Shown here in pieces: positions 42,519-56,700 of a DNA stretch of 64,000 bases. Position 1 is the first letter of the stretch; each line of letters opens with the position of its first letter. Source of the stretch: Leishmania mexicana MHOM/GT/2001/U1103 (Eukaryota > Euglenozoa > Kinetoplastea > Trypanosomatida > Trypanosomatidae); contig NC_018324.1 in assembly GCF_000234665.1 (NCBI RefSeq), positions 615,501 through 679,500 on the forward strand, in the 5' to 3' direction. Both the position numbers and the translations under genes were made by a program. The notes beneath the pieces are model-generated. The model had not been told where the DNA came from. It made no database searches and saw nothing but the letters and a program-made list of their open reading frames with translations.

Positions 42519-43679
42519 TCACGCCAAGAAGCCAGAGTTCGCCCACTCCGCCGCGGCAGTGCTGTTGGTGGGCTTTGCCTCGTCCCAGGGGCCATTGATT
42601 TGGGTCTTGACGCTGCTGTGCATGCGCACGAACAGCCACGGAATGCCAAACGAGATCATAAGCACCGTCACGGTGTACAAGATGGCCAGGATCGGGATCT
42701 GGGTCAGGCATCCGATCGCCAGGCCAACGAGGCCGAATGTGGTGGCGACGTGGGCAGTAAAGGAGTAGTGCTTAACGAGGTGACGGACGATCGGGGAGAG
42801 CGAGAAGCACATGATGCCAAAGCAGATGAGGGCCCCGCTGGCGAGGGGGCTGGAGATGCGCGAGGCCATGAGGGTCACGCAGTAGATGGCCATGTTAACG
42901 GACAAGTTAGGGTCGAAGCGCTGGGTGTAGGCATTCAGATAGCTGTAGTCCGTCAACAGCACGTGCAGGGACATGGTGAGGATGGACAGCGTCACGATGG
43001 TGTCGTCGCTGTAGGTGATGGTGAGGGTGCTGAAGATGGGGCTGAGCAAGGCGAGCATTGTCACGAGGCTGACAACCTGTCGGCCAAAGTTCCACGCGTG
43101 AAAAAGCCACCGCAACGGCTGCCGCGACGGCGGTGAACAGCGCGTGCTCAGGCTGGCGGGTCGCTCTGCTGTGTCCTTGCAGGCGTCTTGGTGGCAGTGG
43201 TAAAACACGTAGCACACAAGTGCGGCGAGCACGCTCAGCACGTCAATCCACAGGAGCGAGTACTTGTCGATGGAGTTCGTGAAGACACCCATGAAGGCGT
43301 GGCAGAATAGCACAACGATGGAGATCTCCTGTGTGATGGCGAGGGTGTTGATGACGACGGTCGCGTACTCGTAGTTCTTGATATCCTTGTTATGACTCAG
43401 CTCCTCCAAGAACTGCTGTGGGTCGACGTAGTTGTCCTCAAAAGGCTGTCGCTCGTAGAGCACCCTACGCCACGACGGGCTAACGCTAGTGATCTGTTTA
43501 GACCGCAAGCGCTGAAGGTGGTCCGGGTATGAGCTGTAGCGCCGTGTCTCGGGTGAGCGGCGATCATAGTCTTCGCTCTCCGGAAAGCTGCTCTCCTCCT
43601 CCGTCGATGCCGCGTAGCGAGCTGCCTCGAAACACTGCTGCGATGATTCGAACGTCTCGCTAGAGGACTGTTGTGACAT
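42519..43679 (-). CDS. GPI2: GPI-GlcNAc transferase subunit PIG-C/GPI2
   Basis: A 386-residue multi-pass membrane protein of the PIG-C/Gpi2 family. This is a subunit of the ER complex that transfers GlcNAc to phosphatidylinositol, the first step of GPI-anchor synthesis. Family landmarks are the cytosolic WRRVLYERQPFEDNYVD block, the pair LSPIFSTLTITYSDDTIVTL and LHVLLTDY, and LSVNMAIYCVTLMASRISSP. About eight hydrophobic segments start near residue 110. The Ser/Glu-rich N terminus (about 75 residues) is longer than in human PIG-C (297 residues). In Leishmania the pathway supplies anchors for GP63 and GPI-related glycolipids. The start is the ATG at 43677-43679 (MSQQSSSETF). No other GPI gene is adjacent. 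Confidence 0.93.
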   Translation of the reverse strand: MSQQSSSETFESSQQCFEAARYAASTEEESSFPESEDYDRRSPETRRYSSYPDHLQRLRSKQITSVSPSWRRVLYERQPFEDNYVDPQQFLEELSHNKDIKNYEYATVVINTLAITQEISIVVLFCHAFMGVFTNSIDKYSLLWIDVLSVLAALVCYVFYHCHQDACKDTAERPASLSTRCSPPSRQPLRWLFHAWNFGRQVVSLVTMLALLSPIFSTLTITYSDDTIVTLSILTMSLHVLLTDYSYLNAYTQRFDPNLSVNMAIYCVTLMASRISSPLASGALICFGIMCFSLSPIVRHLVKHYSFTAHVATTFGLVGLAIGCLTQIPILAILYTVTVLMISFGIPWLFVRMHSSVKTQINGPWDEAKPTNSTAAAEWANSGFLA

Positions 43680-43790
43680 GGTGAGACAGGCGGAGGGGGT
43701 CGGTGGGCGGGGTGGAGGCGCACGCCGTGAATCACAAAGATGAGCCCAGCAGAAACATGCGAAGCTGATGAGTGCAGAGCGCTGCTCGCT

Positions 43791-43860
43791 CTGGGAAAAC
43801 GGGAGCAGGGCGGCGGCGAAGGGGTGAGGTAGGAAAGGAGGAGGGAGGGGCGAGAGATGT
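43791..43860 (-). promoter_or_regulatory. Predicted trans-splice acceptor for GPI2
   Basis: On the minus strand a pyrimidine-rich stretch is followed by TTTTCCCAG, with AG at 43791-43792, about 111 nt upstream of the ATG. Confidence 0.4.
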
Positions 43861-43907
43861 GCTCCTCTTCTTTCAGTCACTCCGCCTGTGTGCTTGCGTG
43901 TGTCTGT

Positions 43908-43912
<5 letters not shown>

Positions 43913-43940
<28 letters not shown>
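43913..43940. repeat. (TG)14 microsatellite
   Basis: Uninterrupted TG run just upstream of the GPI2 splice region. Confidence 0.9.
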
Positions 43941-44714
43941 GTTACGAGATCAATGGAGGGGGGGGGGCGTTTGTCTGAAAGACACCCTGCGTGCAAAGGG
44001 GGGAGACAGAGGGACACCGTTTGGCGCCGTGTGGTGCCGCCAGCGAAAGACCAATAAAAAACAGCATTTTTGGATGAGGAAAGAGAAGCGTAAAGCGAGG
44101 CATATCGGTGCTGCACAGGGGGAGTGGAGGGGTATTCACAGCGGCCGCCCTACACCACAGAACAGAGAGCAACAAGGCACAGCGTTAGATGCCATTTGCT
44201 TGCCCGTGACCGCGCCTCTAAAAGGATAAAGAGCGATAAAGAGAAGTGATGTCCGTCGTTTCTGGCTCTTGGTGCATCAGCCTTGCACGAGGTTTGCGCC
44301 GCTCACGCACATCGCGTTTCCTTCCCTTGCGGCCACCCCTCCCCCCGACTCTCACCAGGGTGGCACCAGCGAGCCGATAACAAAAGAAAATGTCCTGTGG
44401 GCTGCTTTGCGGGAGGTTTGTTGTAGCTTCGTCCGGCGCGGCACCACCATGGCATACCGCACACGGGCCCCACAGCCGTTCACGTTTGATTTGGGAGAGG
44501 GGGTGCAGCTGTGCGTGCGCGCATTGCCGCGAGACGTATCGCGTCAACGTCACTGCACTGGCCTCCGCCTTGTTCCTCTCCTTCCTCCACACGCCCTCGT
44601 TCCCCATCGCCTCCTCATGAGCGCCACCCAATCACACGCTTTCGCCTGACAGCGATGGGTGTGGCGTGGAGCGGCGGGAGGGGGAGGGAGGTGGGCTGCA
44701 TCGGCACACACGTG

Positions 44715-47700
44715 CTACACCAGGACGGAGCGCAGCAGCAACAATCGCCCGGACTCCGTGCCCGCCACCACCACCTGCGGGTTCGATGGATGTACCGAGA
44801 CGCTGGACACGACGTCCTTGGCTCGCACCGGTACCGTCTTGAGCACGTCCAAGAAAAAGGAGTGCAAGTACAAAATGCACGATGTCTGATCGCCATCGTG
44901 CGGACCGCCGCCAGGCGCCGAAGCGCTGCTGCCGCCGTGCACGCAGGCAAGGGGCTGACACGCGATAAGAAGACACTGGCTCCCTGTCGCGGCCCACGTC
45001 GTCACTCGACCTGGTGGCGAAAAAGTGCGCAGCGCAGCACCGTTCAGGCTGTACTGGTACACTTTCTCATCTTGGTGCGAGAGGAACACGATGTTTGGCA
45101 CGTAGCACATCGTTTGCAGGAGCACGCGGTGGATGGGCGCACCGTACGGGTGTCGAATGACACGGTCCAGTCCCCCGGTGCTCAGCGAGTGCAGCATTAA
45201 GGTACCGTTGACAGAGGCGGTGGCGACGACGTCCAGCATGCTGCTCACGTCCACCGCGGACGGCATGCCCTCGTGGCCGTGGATCGTGAAGAGCAGCGTC
45301 GCCCCCAACCGCTGCCGCGCCGGTTGAAGCTGGCAGGACCACACAGCGAAGGTGGTGTCCTCGGCACCTGTCACGAGATAGCGGCTATCCTCACTGCGTG
45401 CGACAAAGACGACGCGCCCGCGGTGCACATGCAGTCGCACATCGCCACCCGCACCCGAGAGAGAGCGAATCACGACAGAGTTGTCAAAGAGGCCACCAAG
45501 CACCAGGAACACTTCGCTGTCGTAGCACAGCAAAGCCGTGCTCGCCTCCGTGCAGGAGCCGTCCGCGTATGCAGAGTTGTTCGGAATGACACCGGCTGGA
45601 ATGGGCGCAAGGCGCCGCTCGTACTCCTCGCTGACGTCGAAGCTGCCGCTATCCATGGCGGGTGGCGCGGGATCATTCATGAGGGGTGTCACCGCAACAG
45701 GAGGCGCCGGGTGGCCTGGCACTGCAGCCGCGGTGACGTTCACATGACTGGACGCGTGCGTAGCAGTCATCTCGGCCTGCGATGGGGCGGAGGCGGCGAA
45801 GCCGTCCCCGACAGACGCACGCTGCAACTGCGACGCCGCGGCGGTCGACGCTGCAGCGTGAGGCGGTGACGCCGCAGGAGGAGTCGCCGCCGCCCTCTGC
45901 AGCACCAACGATTGGCGAATCGGGGTCAGGTGTATGCGCAGCAAGGCCGCGGCACCACTTCCGGCCACCACCAGCACTCTGTCCGTCGACACCACCGTCG
46001 TCCGCGCCACTCGTGCGCAGCCCCAGCGCAGCGTCATGACCTTCACTCGGATCGAGAGTTGCAGCGGGTCGGTCCACTCCAACGGCAGTCGCGGTTGGTG
46101 TGGGCGACGGAACAGCTGGATGGGAGTTTGGCCAATGTTATCAAGCGAGTCCACGAGGAGCTGCTGATCACCGGGGCCGGCCTCCCGGTTGAGGTCAAGA
46201 TCCTCGTAGGAGTGCCAGTTGAACACATTCAGCGCGTCAATTGCGTCCTTGCCGCGCTGCTTGTACCCAAAGATGAGATCGATCCACTCGTGCAGGTGGG
46301 CCGACACGTGCGCGCTCTCGAGCGCCTCGCGCATGCGGTAGACAAACGTGAACGGGTCGTTGTGCGCCCATGGCGGAAGCTGCAGGTCGTCCATCGTGGT
46401 GCGGTCCTGCCGCCGCCCAAAGTCGACGTGGTTCTCATTGATGCACAGCTCCGGCAAGTAGTAGAGCTCTGGGATCAGCTCCCGCACATCCTGGGTACTT
46501 GTCATGACTGCCCTGAAGGTGGCTTGCATGGAATGAAACATGCGATCCGCGTGGTCGAAATGACCGCCCTGCAGGAGAATCGAGAGTGTCGTGAAGGGCG
46601 GCAGGCGGACGAGGAAATAGAGCGTGATGGCGGGGGAACTGTAGTGCGTGAAGTAGTGGGACGGGACGTCGCCAAGGCTTCGCATTTCCATGTAGCGCTG
46701 CCGCACCAGTTCACGGCGGTCGCCGTTGCCGCAGGCGCCCATCGGCAGGGACAAGTCGCGGAACGTCTCCGGGTTGGTCAGGTCAAGCGTCTCACTCGTG
46801 TAGTCGGAGAGAATCCATGGAAACACGGGATACTGCGTCATGTCGTTCAACGTTCGCCCCGCCAACAGGTTCAGCACGAGGAGGTAGTCGAAGTTCGACA
46901 GCAGGCGGTTGCGCCACAGCGCTGTGGCCCGCAAGCGCAGCGGCTCTCGGCGCGGGTTCTCCTGCAGCACGTACGCGCTGTGCCGGAGGACGCCGCCGCC
47001 GGTGCTCTCGCGAAATAGGGTTGGCAGCGCCGCGGTGGCCGCACCGGGCGCGTCGCGTAGAAACGACGGCGCCGTAAGCATGTAGCTGCTTCGCTCCCCG
47101 CATCGCACCGCCTGCAGCGCCGCGTTCATGGTGGCGGTGTCGGCAAAATTGACAAAGCAGCTGCGTCGGTCACGTGTCCAAATCTCGAGCGCGGTACGGC
47201 GCATGCGGAAACGGCGGGCCGGGGCGATCTGCGTGATGTGACTGAGATGGAAACTGAAGGGGTGCGGACGCAGCACGTACGCCCTCGCCTCCTCAGCCAC
47301 CACTTGGTTGTACGCCTTGTTGTCGTCGTCGATGAGCACAATCACTTCCGAGCCGCGCACGGTGAAGCTGCCGCTCCAGCAGTGCATCATGTACGGCACC
47401 TCGCACGGAACCGAAAGGAGCGACGGGGCAGCAGAGAAGTCGTCGACCTTAGAAGTTGGTGCTGGGTCGACGCCCTTCGACAGCGGTGCAGCCTCCTCCC
47501 ACAGGAGTGGGCACTCGCTGACCGAGGCCGCCGCCGCCGTGGACACGTCCCCCCTGTCGTCGAGGCTGAGGTTCATCATCTCCTCCTCGAACCCGGCGTC
47601 GTCGTCATCAATCGCTTGCAGCAGCACACCTTCGCCTCCGCGGAGACGGAGGTACGAGGCGCGGCTCGTGCTGGCGTTCATGCTGCCGCCGAAAGTGTGA

Positions 47701-50700
47701 CCTCCAGCGCTATCTCCCTCGTCTCCCAGGAAAGCGGACATGGCTCCGAAGCTGGTCACATGGGCCGACGACACGTCGTCGCAAAGCGGCGAAGTCGGAG
47801 CTGAGTAGAAGGACATTGCCTTCCCACAGTAGTTTGTGCCGTCGCGGTCGAAGACCAGCTTGCGATGCACCAAGAACTGCTGCTCCTGTGAGGAGAGCTT
47901 CACGTACTTGAGGGTGTTGTGCAGACCGGCCGCGTCAGCACACCAGACGGTGCCGCGTAGCGCAACAGTGAAGCGCGCCCACGCGTTGGCCCGCGCCGCG
48001 GCGGTGGCCCGCCGCGCGGCACTCGGCAAGAAGAGACTCGTGAAGGATTCAGTGGCGAAGCCGTCAGTGTGCGCACTGCTCTGTCCTTCGAGGTCCGCGG
48101 CGCCAGCGTCGCTGTCCGTATCGCCAGCGGCGCCGGTCGTTTTTTGGGAGTTGAAGGCGGTCATGAGTGTTCGGATTTTGTCGTGGACGAGCCTACGAGA
48201 CATGCTGTTCTCCGCAAAGAGTTCCTGCAGCCGACGCAGCGACCCCCGCTGCTCTGACCAGAGTCTGGCGGCTAGCGCCTTGTCGGTCGACTGCTCCCGC
48301 TCGGCGGCGAGAAGGCACCGCTCCGCAAAGGCGTTGTAGTCCACACGCGACGCCACCTCCGCGAAGGCTTCGACGGTGCGGCGTGGGTTGGCTCGGTGGT
48401 CGCAGAGCCACTGCAGTGTAGGCACGCCAGCTGTGAGCGTTTCGCCTGTGAGGTCGTCGAGGTAAGTCAAGTTGGACCGCGCACAGCTTGCGGTGCTGTT
48501 GCGGCCGCTGTTGCGGTCCCCATCAGAATCTTCGTGGCCACCACGTGTGAACCATGCAGCCGCCGCCAGAAGAGAGGACTGGCGAAAAACAGAGGAGTGA
48601 ACGCCGCGTCTGCTCGGAGAGGACGCGAACGCCGACAGCTGCTCGAAGGAGTACCGAAACATCACCACGAGCGATTTGAGGCGATCCACAAGGGCGGCGT
48701 TGGCGTTGAAGTGGGTTGAGGTATTGCCGTATTCGGCAGCGTGGAGGCGCCGCAGAAGGAGGTTGTGCACACAGTAAATGAGCGTCATTGTAGTCGCGAT
48801 TGGGGAATGCTCGCGCGCGTCCTCGGCGTTCACAGCGCGCTTGAGCAACAGAAAGCCGCTGCCGCGCTGTCCCCGGTCTACGTGGCGCACAAACGCGTCC
48901 GTGAGCTCCACCACGCTGCTCAGGGCCGTGCCGGAGCGCAGTGTCATTTGGCATAGCACTTTGAAGAGTCTGCCAAACAGGCGAAGCATACCGCCTCTGA
49001 ATACCACCGGAGTGGGGCTCCCGCCACCTGCGCCGAACCCGACCCCGCCTACCCCACCGGCCTTGGGGCTAGTGGGACTGTTGTCGACACCCGTGCCGGC
49101 GGACGCGCCAAGTACCACCGACCACAGCAGATCCCCTGGCCCGCTACTCCCCGCGCTGCCTGACCCAACGACCGAGCCGGCACCACCGACAGAAAGGCTA
49201 GTGGTGTTGCCGTTGCTGCCGAGATGCAGCAAGGCACTGTGGCTGCACAACAGCTCCGCGCACTTGACAGCGAGCGGAAGGTGCAGCCATCGGTCGTCTG
49301 GGCTACGGAGAACAGCGCGCCTCACGTTGCCGTGGGGGTCGTCCACCTCCCCAGCATAGTACACGTCACTTTCCGCGACGCCGCCGGGCGGGTCATCTGC
49401 CGACCGCACCAACGTCAGCTGCTCCCACTCCGTGTACCCGACACGAACAGGTAGGTATGTGCCGAATTCCTCCCCGCCCGACGCGGCCCCGGCTGGCGTG
49501 AACGGCGACACGGCGGGCTTCACGGGGGCCATTATTGCCTCCTTGCGCCTCGGAGCCAAACCGGCGTAGAAGAGAACAACCTCAACCACGCGAAGGAAAT
49601 GGCACAGGTTCACAACGGCGGTGGCGCTGCCAAGCCCTAAGAACGCACAGCCGTTCGACGGCCGTGAGGCGCCCGGTCCGTCGCTGTCGCCCGTGCCGCC
49701 TCGCCGCTCCCCACGCCACGGCGTCATCAAGCGGCTGCGGTAGCGGTCAGCAACCCTACACAGTAACTGATGCAGGAGACGATGCAGGCGTTGCTCCCGC
49801 AGGTACGCCACCACAAGCTCCAGCTCCGTCACCCCGTACGCCTCGTGCAACAGCACCTGGTAGATGGTGTAGGAAAGAATCATGGAGATGGTCGTAAAGG
49901 CGAGCTCGGACCCCTCTGGCTGCACTCTTTCGCCCACGGCAGAGTCTGCAGGGATCGTTGGGGAACTCACTGGGCCTGGCACACTCGACTCCTGGTAGGC
50001 CCGGCCTTCCGGAAGCGAGGAGGGCGCAGATACCGGCGACGACGCGCACGAGGGCCCGAAGAGGCCAACCACTGACACGTACCAGCCGCGAACCGTAATC
50101 ACGCGTCGCCAGGCCTGGGCGTCGCTCTTGAGCAACACCGCCATGTCCGTTAGTACGTATCCCTTGAGCTTCGTGTCGGTGCTGCGCTTCATCAGCATCA
50201 GCAGTGGCAGAAGCACCGCCGCAAACCGAATCGTGTGCGACTCATCCAGGGGCGCGTACTGGGTAGGAAGGGTCAGCACGTCGAAGCGCTCCACTAAGCC
50301 GCAGCGCAGCGCCAGGTACACCGGCAGGTTCACTGGAAACTGCTGCAGCACATCCTTTAGCCACGACAGCGACACTTCCTCGACGACGTGCACAACTGTG
50401 TCCTTGCTCGCCAACAGCACCGGGTTCATCAACTCCTGCGTGCGCTTCGAGCGGAACACCATGAAGAGAACCTGCAGGAGCGCTTCAAGCCGCACTGCCT
50501 CGGAGGATGTGGAGGTGAGGTATGGCATCAGGCTCACAACGTAGTTCCTGCGCCCCAGTAGCTGGACCAGATACGGGGTGTTGCTCGTCACGAGAAGCTG
50601 GCGCACGCGACGCAGGAGGCGCAACTGAACAGAAGCCTTGGGGCACGTCAAGTGCAAATTCCCGACAAAGTACTGCAAAGCTTCCGCATCACCAAGGGTG

Positions 50701-53700
50701 ACGGGAGCAACGGTGAGTGCCTCGAAGTAGGCCATCCACTGGTTCTCCAGGTCCTGCAGCGAGCACAAAGGCGGCGATGGCGGTGGCGGTGGCGGTCGCG
50801 TTGAAGAAGGCGAGAAGGGGGAGATCGTGGCCGACGAGTGCGCCCCTGAGACATCGCTAGGAACGGCCGAGATGGGACGCGAGGTGGTCAAGGAAGGCGA
50901 GCGTAACGGTTGCGTCACAACATCCTGTGTTTGGGCCGGCACCAGGGTGTCCTCCTGCGTCAACTCTTCCGCACTCGCCTCCTCCGCCGTCACGCGCAGC
51001 AGCTCCGCCGCGACAAACATGGATGTGCCTAGGGTGCGCAGGCAAGGCAACGCATCAGGGTGTGCACTCAGGAAAAAGCGCTGTACTTTCACCCAGGTCA
51101 GTTGCACCGCGCGCGGGGCAGCCCGGATCACGTCAGCAGAGAGAAACAAGTTTGTCAAGGCGTCCTCGAAGAGTCGCGGGAACGGGGCGAGAGCCTCGAG
51201 TAGCTGCACGAAAGCGGCCGGCACCACCACCTGCAGCGAAGGACCTAGTAGCTGCAGTACCTGGCCAAGGAAAACAAAAAAACGTGCCTCGGCCATTTCG
51301 TTTCGAATCGCCTCTGCAGAAGCCAGCGGCGGCACCAAGTCTAGCACTCGCAGCACGGTGGCATTGATCTTGTCGCTTGCTTTGCTAGCACTGACGTCGG
51401 CCGCGCCGAGCGACGAGAAGGGCGGTAGGCCTGGCTCTCTTTGGTTAAGGCTGCCGATCGGCGCCGCAGCAGCTAAGCTGCGAGAGGAGATGGGGAGATT
51501 TGGATTCACCAACAAGACGCAGAGTGGCATCAGCACGCTTGGAAGCGCCCCCAACACCCCCATCGAGTCTACTAGGCGCTGCGTACTGCATACGAGGGAC
51601 CCTTCCAGAGTGAACAAGCGGCTTTCACGGCCAGTGCGGCCACGCAACACGGCAGATAGATTGTAGAGATGACCCCGGTCACTCAGCCGTGTGTCGACGC
51701 AGACGACGGCCCGGCCAGCCAGCCACTGCTCGGCGCCGTCCACGTCGGCGGCGCTCTCCGGCGCGGATGAGCCAGGACGACGCCCAGGTGCGAATGAGAC
51801 GGGGCGCAGTGGCGGAATCGTGACAGTTGACGACGACAACATCCACGCCGCGGTGTCCGTCACACCCACTGCCGTCTGCATCACCTCACGTTCGCGCTCA
51901 GGCAGCACGTACGGAAAGAAGTACGCTGTGGACACCTGGCCGTAAAAAGCGTGCGCCACACTGGCCCTGTCCACCTCGTGGCCGAGGCATCCCACGTAGA
52001 GGTACCCGCGTGACATGAGAGGGTAAGCCACCTGTGGGATCACTGCCGCCTCGGCACCGTTCACAAACAACGTGAGCTGACCGCCGGCCGTTGCCGTCAA
52101 GAAAGCCGCCGCTCGATGAGACACGCACAGATGTGTCCACTCTCGCGGCAGCAGCGACGCCGCCAGGTACACGCGAAGCTCCTGATGCTGCAGATTACGA
52201 TACTGCACGAAAAGGCGCCCCGTCCCTCGCTCCACCATGAACGCCAGCAGCGTCGTGCGATCGGCGGTACGGAGGGAGAAGATGCAGGCACAGCCGTCGT
52301 ACTGGCGCAACGTCGCGCCTCCGCCGGCAGTCTGCCCTGCCACATCCCGCGAGGTCACATTGCCCTCCCACCGCAGGTTGAGGGATACCGAATAGCCCTC
52401 AAGAGGGAAGTCGGGTAATGCAGCGCAGAACCCAGCAGGGCCGCGCCCGCGGTGGAGGCTGACGAAGTGTTGTGGGTCGCGGCGGACCGCGTGAAAAAGT
52501 GTCATATTAAGGGGCGGCTGGACAGCCTCGCTCAGCAACTGCAGAACCAGCGGTACGAGCGCTCTGCGGTCGCGCTGGTGCCTTGAGTGAATCACCAGCA
52601 GCAGCAGCTGCTTCAGCTGCCGCGCGTCGATGTGGCAGTGGGTAAGCGCAGCAAGAAGGCGAACGAGCACGGCGTCGAGCCGGGGAATCACGGCCTCCGT
52701 TTTGATAGACGAGGAAAACCGCAGTGCTGCAGGCTCTGGCAGAAGTGCAACCACCGGCAGCAGCTGCGCCAGCACATCGTGCACGGCTGAGCTGGCGGCC
52801 AGGTAGAGACTGGCGTAGCAGCTCTCTACCGTTCGGGTGAGAGAGACCAGCAGCCTGTGCAGCGCCGCCTGCTGATCCTCCGTCAACGACGCCAGACGGG
52901 TAAAGCAGCGCAGCACGGCAGCCAACAACATCGGATTCTGCAGAGACCACGCCCACGACGCATCATGGCTGCAGCCGCTTTCATCGTCGTCATCGAAGAA
53001 GGCATCCACGGCGTCCACCGATTCGTAAATGAGGTACGAGCACACCCGCACCATTCCACACGCATCGCCTTTGCTCATGGAGCGGGAAAATGGGAGCACC
53101 CCGATGCCACCTGTCGTGCCCCACGCGTTAGCAATGCAGTTCACCAGCACCTCTTCGTCGACGGTGGCGCGGTACAGAACCTCGCGCTGCGACGGGTTCG
53201 CCAACGTCATGCCGACGAGCGCGATGACGATCAACCGCACCATCTCGCGTGCGGCACGACAGGCGGCGACAGCGTCTGCTGATGCCTCCGTAGCCTCCGC
53301 TGGCGAGGTGTCTGGCGCACTGGGTGCATCGGATGCCGCGATGAGAATGGGATCCGGAAACGGAAGCGAAAGCGCCACCTCCTCTAAATCCGCTTTGTTC
53401 AGTGGAGGCGGTCGTGGTGGTGTGCCAAGGTTATTCACCGGTTTCCACGATTGGGCGAGTTGATGCAGAAGAAGTTCGTATATGTGCGGCCCACCGTCCT
53501 TGCTCGCCTCGAACAGGGCCCTCTGCAACGTGCGAAGCGGCAGCAACTCGCCGGAATGCTCACCGGCGTCAGAGAATCGCTGCCCACTCAGTCTTCGAAA
53601 CGCAGTCTCCAGTGCTCCCAGTACAGTACGCAGAACAGCCTGGCGCGCCCCTTCATCGGCGTTCGTCGCGGAAACGGCGCGCGGCCCAGATGTGATGGTG

Positions 53701-56700
53701 TCCGGCATCTCAACGCCACTGCTCCCCACTCCAGAGCCGTTCACGCAGTCGCATAGCGTTCGCCAGACACTCTCGCAGAGCTTCCGGCAGTGCCACGGCA
53801 CTGCGTGCACATCGGCTGCAGCGCTGTCGATTCCAACCCTCCCGCTGGACGACACCATCGACAATGATAGCTTTCTCATGTCCACGTTTATGCCCACAGT
53901 CGCGCTCGAGCCGACAAGCGGTTGACACAAGAGGCCCTCCAGCAGCCGCTGCCCATCCGAGCGCAGCAAAGGATGCCACAGCAGCGGCAGCAGCAGCGAC
54001 TCTGCGCAGTTCGTTGCCATGTGAACAGAAGCTGTCGAGTCGTTGACGAGACTTCGTGCCGCCTGTATCGCCCAGGCATAGGAGACGGTGTTGGCGGGCT
54101 GGCCTGCGGCGTCTGCATCAGCCGCGACGGCGGCAGTGCGTAGAAAATATTCGACGCCTCCAGCCCGAACAAGCGCCTCACACACCGCTGCCGCCGCGGC
54201 TGGAGTCGTCTTCGCGCTCGCCGCGCCGGGCGCCGCGGTTGCAGCACTTAAGAGTGCTAGAAGGCAGTTGCACCAGCGGCGACGCCGACAGTGCGCAACC
54301 GCGCAGCAGGGAGGTGAAACCGACGCAGAGGATACCCGCAAGACCATCATCAACGCCTCTGTCGTTTCCTGTGCCAGTTGCTGCTCATCAGCGGAGAGCG
54401 CCCTGTTGCTGCTATTACGGCTGCAAGCGCGGAGGCGTGAAGCATTCGGATCCACAGAAGCGCCGCCTCCCTGCGCACCGGCGGGCGGTGCGAGCTGTTC
54501 ACCGTCGCTCGAGTCAGCGTCACAGGGGCGCAGCTGCAGGAAGTGCGAGAGAAGGTACAGGACAAGGTAGGAGCGTTGCCAAGACGTGGTGGCCCTGTCT
54601 GCCGCCCCTTCATCGCAGCTGCGCCCCTGACGAGAGTCGGCAGCGTCGACGGCGGCCGTCGACTCGACCAAGGCGAAGGCAGATGCAAAGTGTTCGTCTT
54701 GGAGCAGGATACGGAGGAGGCCGTGGCGCACCAAAAACAGAACGAAAGGGTCATCGTCGCTGCTGCCGGTGCCCGTGATAGCGGCAAGGCTGCTGTGACC
54801 CGGAAGCGGGGCTGCAGCGCTTTGCTGCAAGCTTGCGGGCGTGATGATTGACGATGATAATGTTGGGGAGACGGGCGGATGAGTGGGCGGTGGCTGCGCT
54901 ACCAGCCGCGGCGTGTTCGTCGCCGTGGAGGCGGGGGTGTCGGGGGATAGGCGCAGTACGGCAGAGGGCACGGACGACTGCAGCAGCGGAGGCGCGAGAT
55001 GGTGCTGCTGAGGTGGCGCTGGCGCCTGAGGTGGCGTTAAAGATGGTGGGGGCGGCGGGAGGGGCTGGCCGCGGCGTCGCTCTTGCTCGCCAAGGCACCA
55101 CAGCGCGTGCTTGAGAAGAAGGTTATAGATGCAGGACGCAAAGGGAAACGTCAAGGAGCCGTTGCCACTCATGTCACCGCTGTGGTGGAACGCATCAATG
55201 GATTCTGAGTTGGTGGAGTGCTGCTCTGGAGATGGTGGGAGCGTGATGGAGAGCTCCATGGCGGCGTCGGGGGCAGTGGCAGCAGGAGCGGCGTCCTCGG
55301 TCGACGTGGGGTACGCGGTTAAGAACGTCTTTACAAGGGTAAGCTCCAGTTGGTCGAGGGTGTCAAGCGCACGAATTTCACGCACCGACGCGGTGATGGC
55401 GCCATTGCTGCCTAGTAGCATGCCTCGCAGTGTTGGTGCAATAAATGCCGAGGGAGTCGAGCGTACAACACGACATGCAGCCAGCAAGCCAAGGTAGGCA
55501 TGCAGAAACTCATCCACATAAGGGTTGCTCGAGAGCAGGGTCAAGGAAAACTGCGACGAGCACCCGAGCGCGTGGTTAAGGAGGACTGACATGCCCTCCG
55601 CAGCCGTCCCCTGCGCCGCGACGGTATCGACACTACGCACCCAGTCCGCCCACGCATCTGAGTCTCGCCGGCCGGCAGCGTCTAAGGCCCTCACCGCCAT
55701 CGCTCCCTGGGGTGAAGGCTCCGTGAAACGAAAGCCCACCACCTGTAGCGCCGTCACGAGTGCGTCGAAGAAGAAGGAGTGGTCCATGATGTCCAAAACG
55801 GTCGTCGCATTCTGCTTAAAAAGCGCCGTCAGCAGCACGAGGCCGCACGAAAGCTGCCCAAGTAAACGCAGCTGCCGCGTCAGACGCCCCGATTGCTCTG
55901 ACAGAGTCGAAGCTCTGCTACTGCAGCGGCTACGCGCAGGTGACGGTGGCCGCGACGTGGAGGCCAGCGAGCTCCGTTTGGGGAAGCTGACGTCCGCGGT
56001 CGCGTCGAGGTGCTGTTGAGCACCGCAGCTTCGAAGACTAGTGGATTGTGATGCCTCTGTCTTCTTCGCCAGAGCGCGTTGCGTCGACGGGTTCCGGTCA
56101 CCAGCGATGAAGCGAGCGAGGAGGAGGCTAAGAGCGCTCTGCAGCGGGTCAGTCGCTTTTGTCACCTGCGCCGGGTGCGGTGAGGCACCAGCAACAAACA
56201 TGTCGCGCAGCAGGCGGGAGGTCAGCACAAAGATGAGGCCGAGATCGGAGTCCTCCTCAACTGCAAGCCCCTCGATCATTACCGTGTGCGCTTCACTGCT
56301 CGGCTGTGCATGTTCGAAGACACCCTTTGACGCGAACACAAGAAGAGCAGTCAAGGAGCCTGCAACGTCGCTTGAGGATGCTAGGGGAGGCGAGGAGCCC
56401 TCGCTTGAGGACTTGTCTCCCCCACTACCACCGCTCGCGTCGCTCGCCGACAGCGACAGCATTGCGAGTGGAACACAAGAGGGCGCGGGGTCGGTCTGAC
56501 GGAGGAGGGCTGCATTGCTTAGGCCGGTGCATCGGCGCACCTCCTCCGCCTCCGCCTCTGCAGTGCCCGTGGTTGCACCTTTCGCGGTTGCCACCGTTGC
56601 AGCGTATGCGTTAAACCGAGCTGTGGAAGAAGTGAGGAAAAGCTCCTCGATGGCCAGGGAAGGAGTCGAGATGTCGTGTACCACGTGTAACCAGTAAAGG

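Larger units (their letters stand above)
43680..44714 (-). other. 1.0-kb spacer: GPI2 5' UTR and BEACH-gene 3' UTR
   Basis: No gene seen. A TG microsatellite lies at 43913-43940. Confidence 0.6.

Noticed and set aside
45912..47018. 368-codon plus-strand frame opposite the BEACH domain
   Set aside because: Opposite a strongly conserved BEACH domain and without its own homology or splice signal; a shadow frame.
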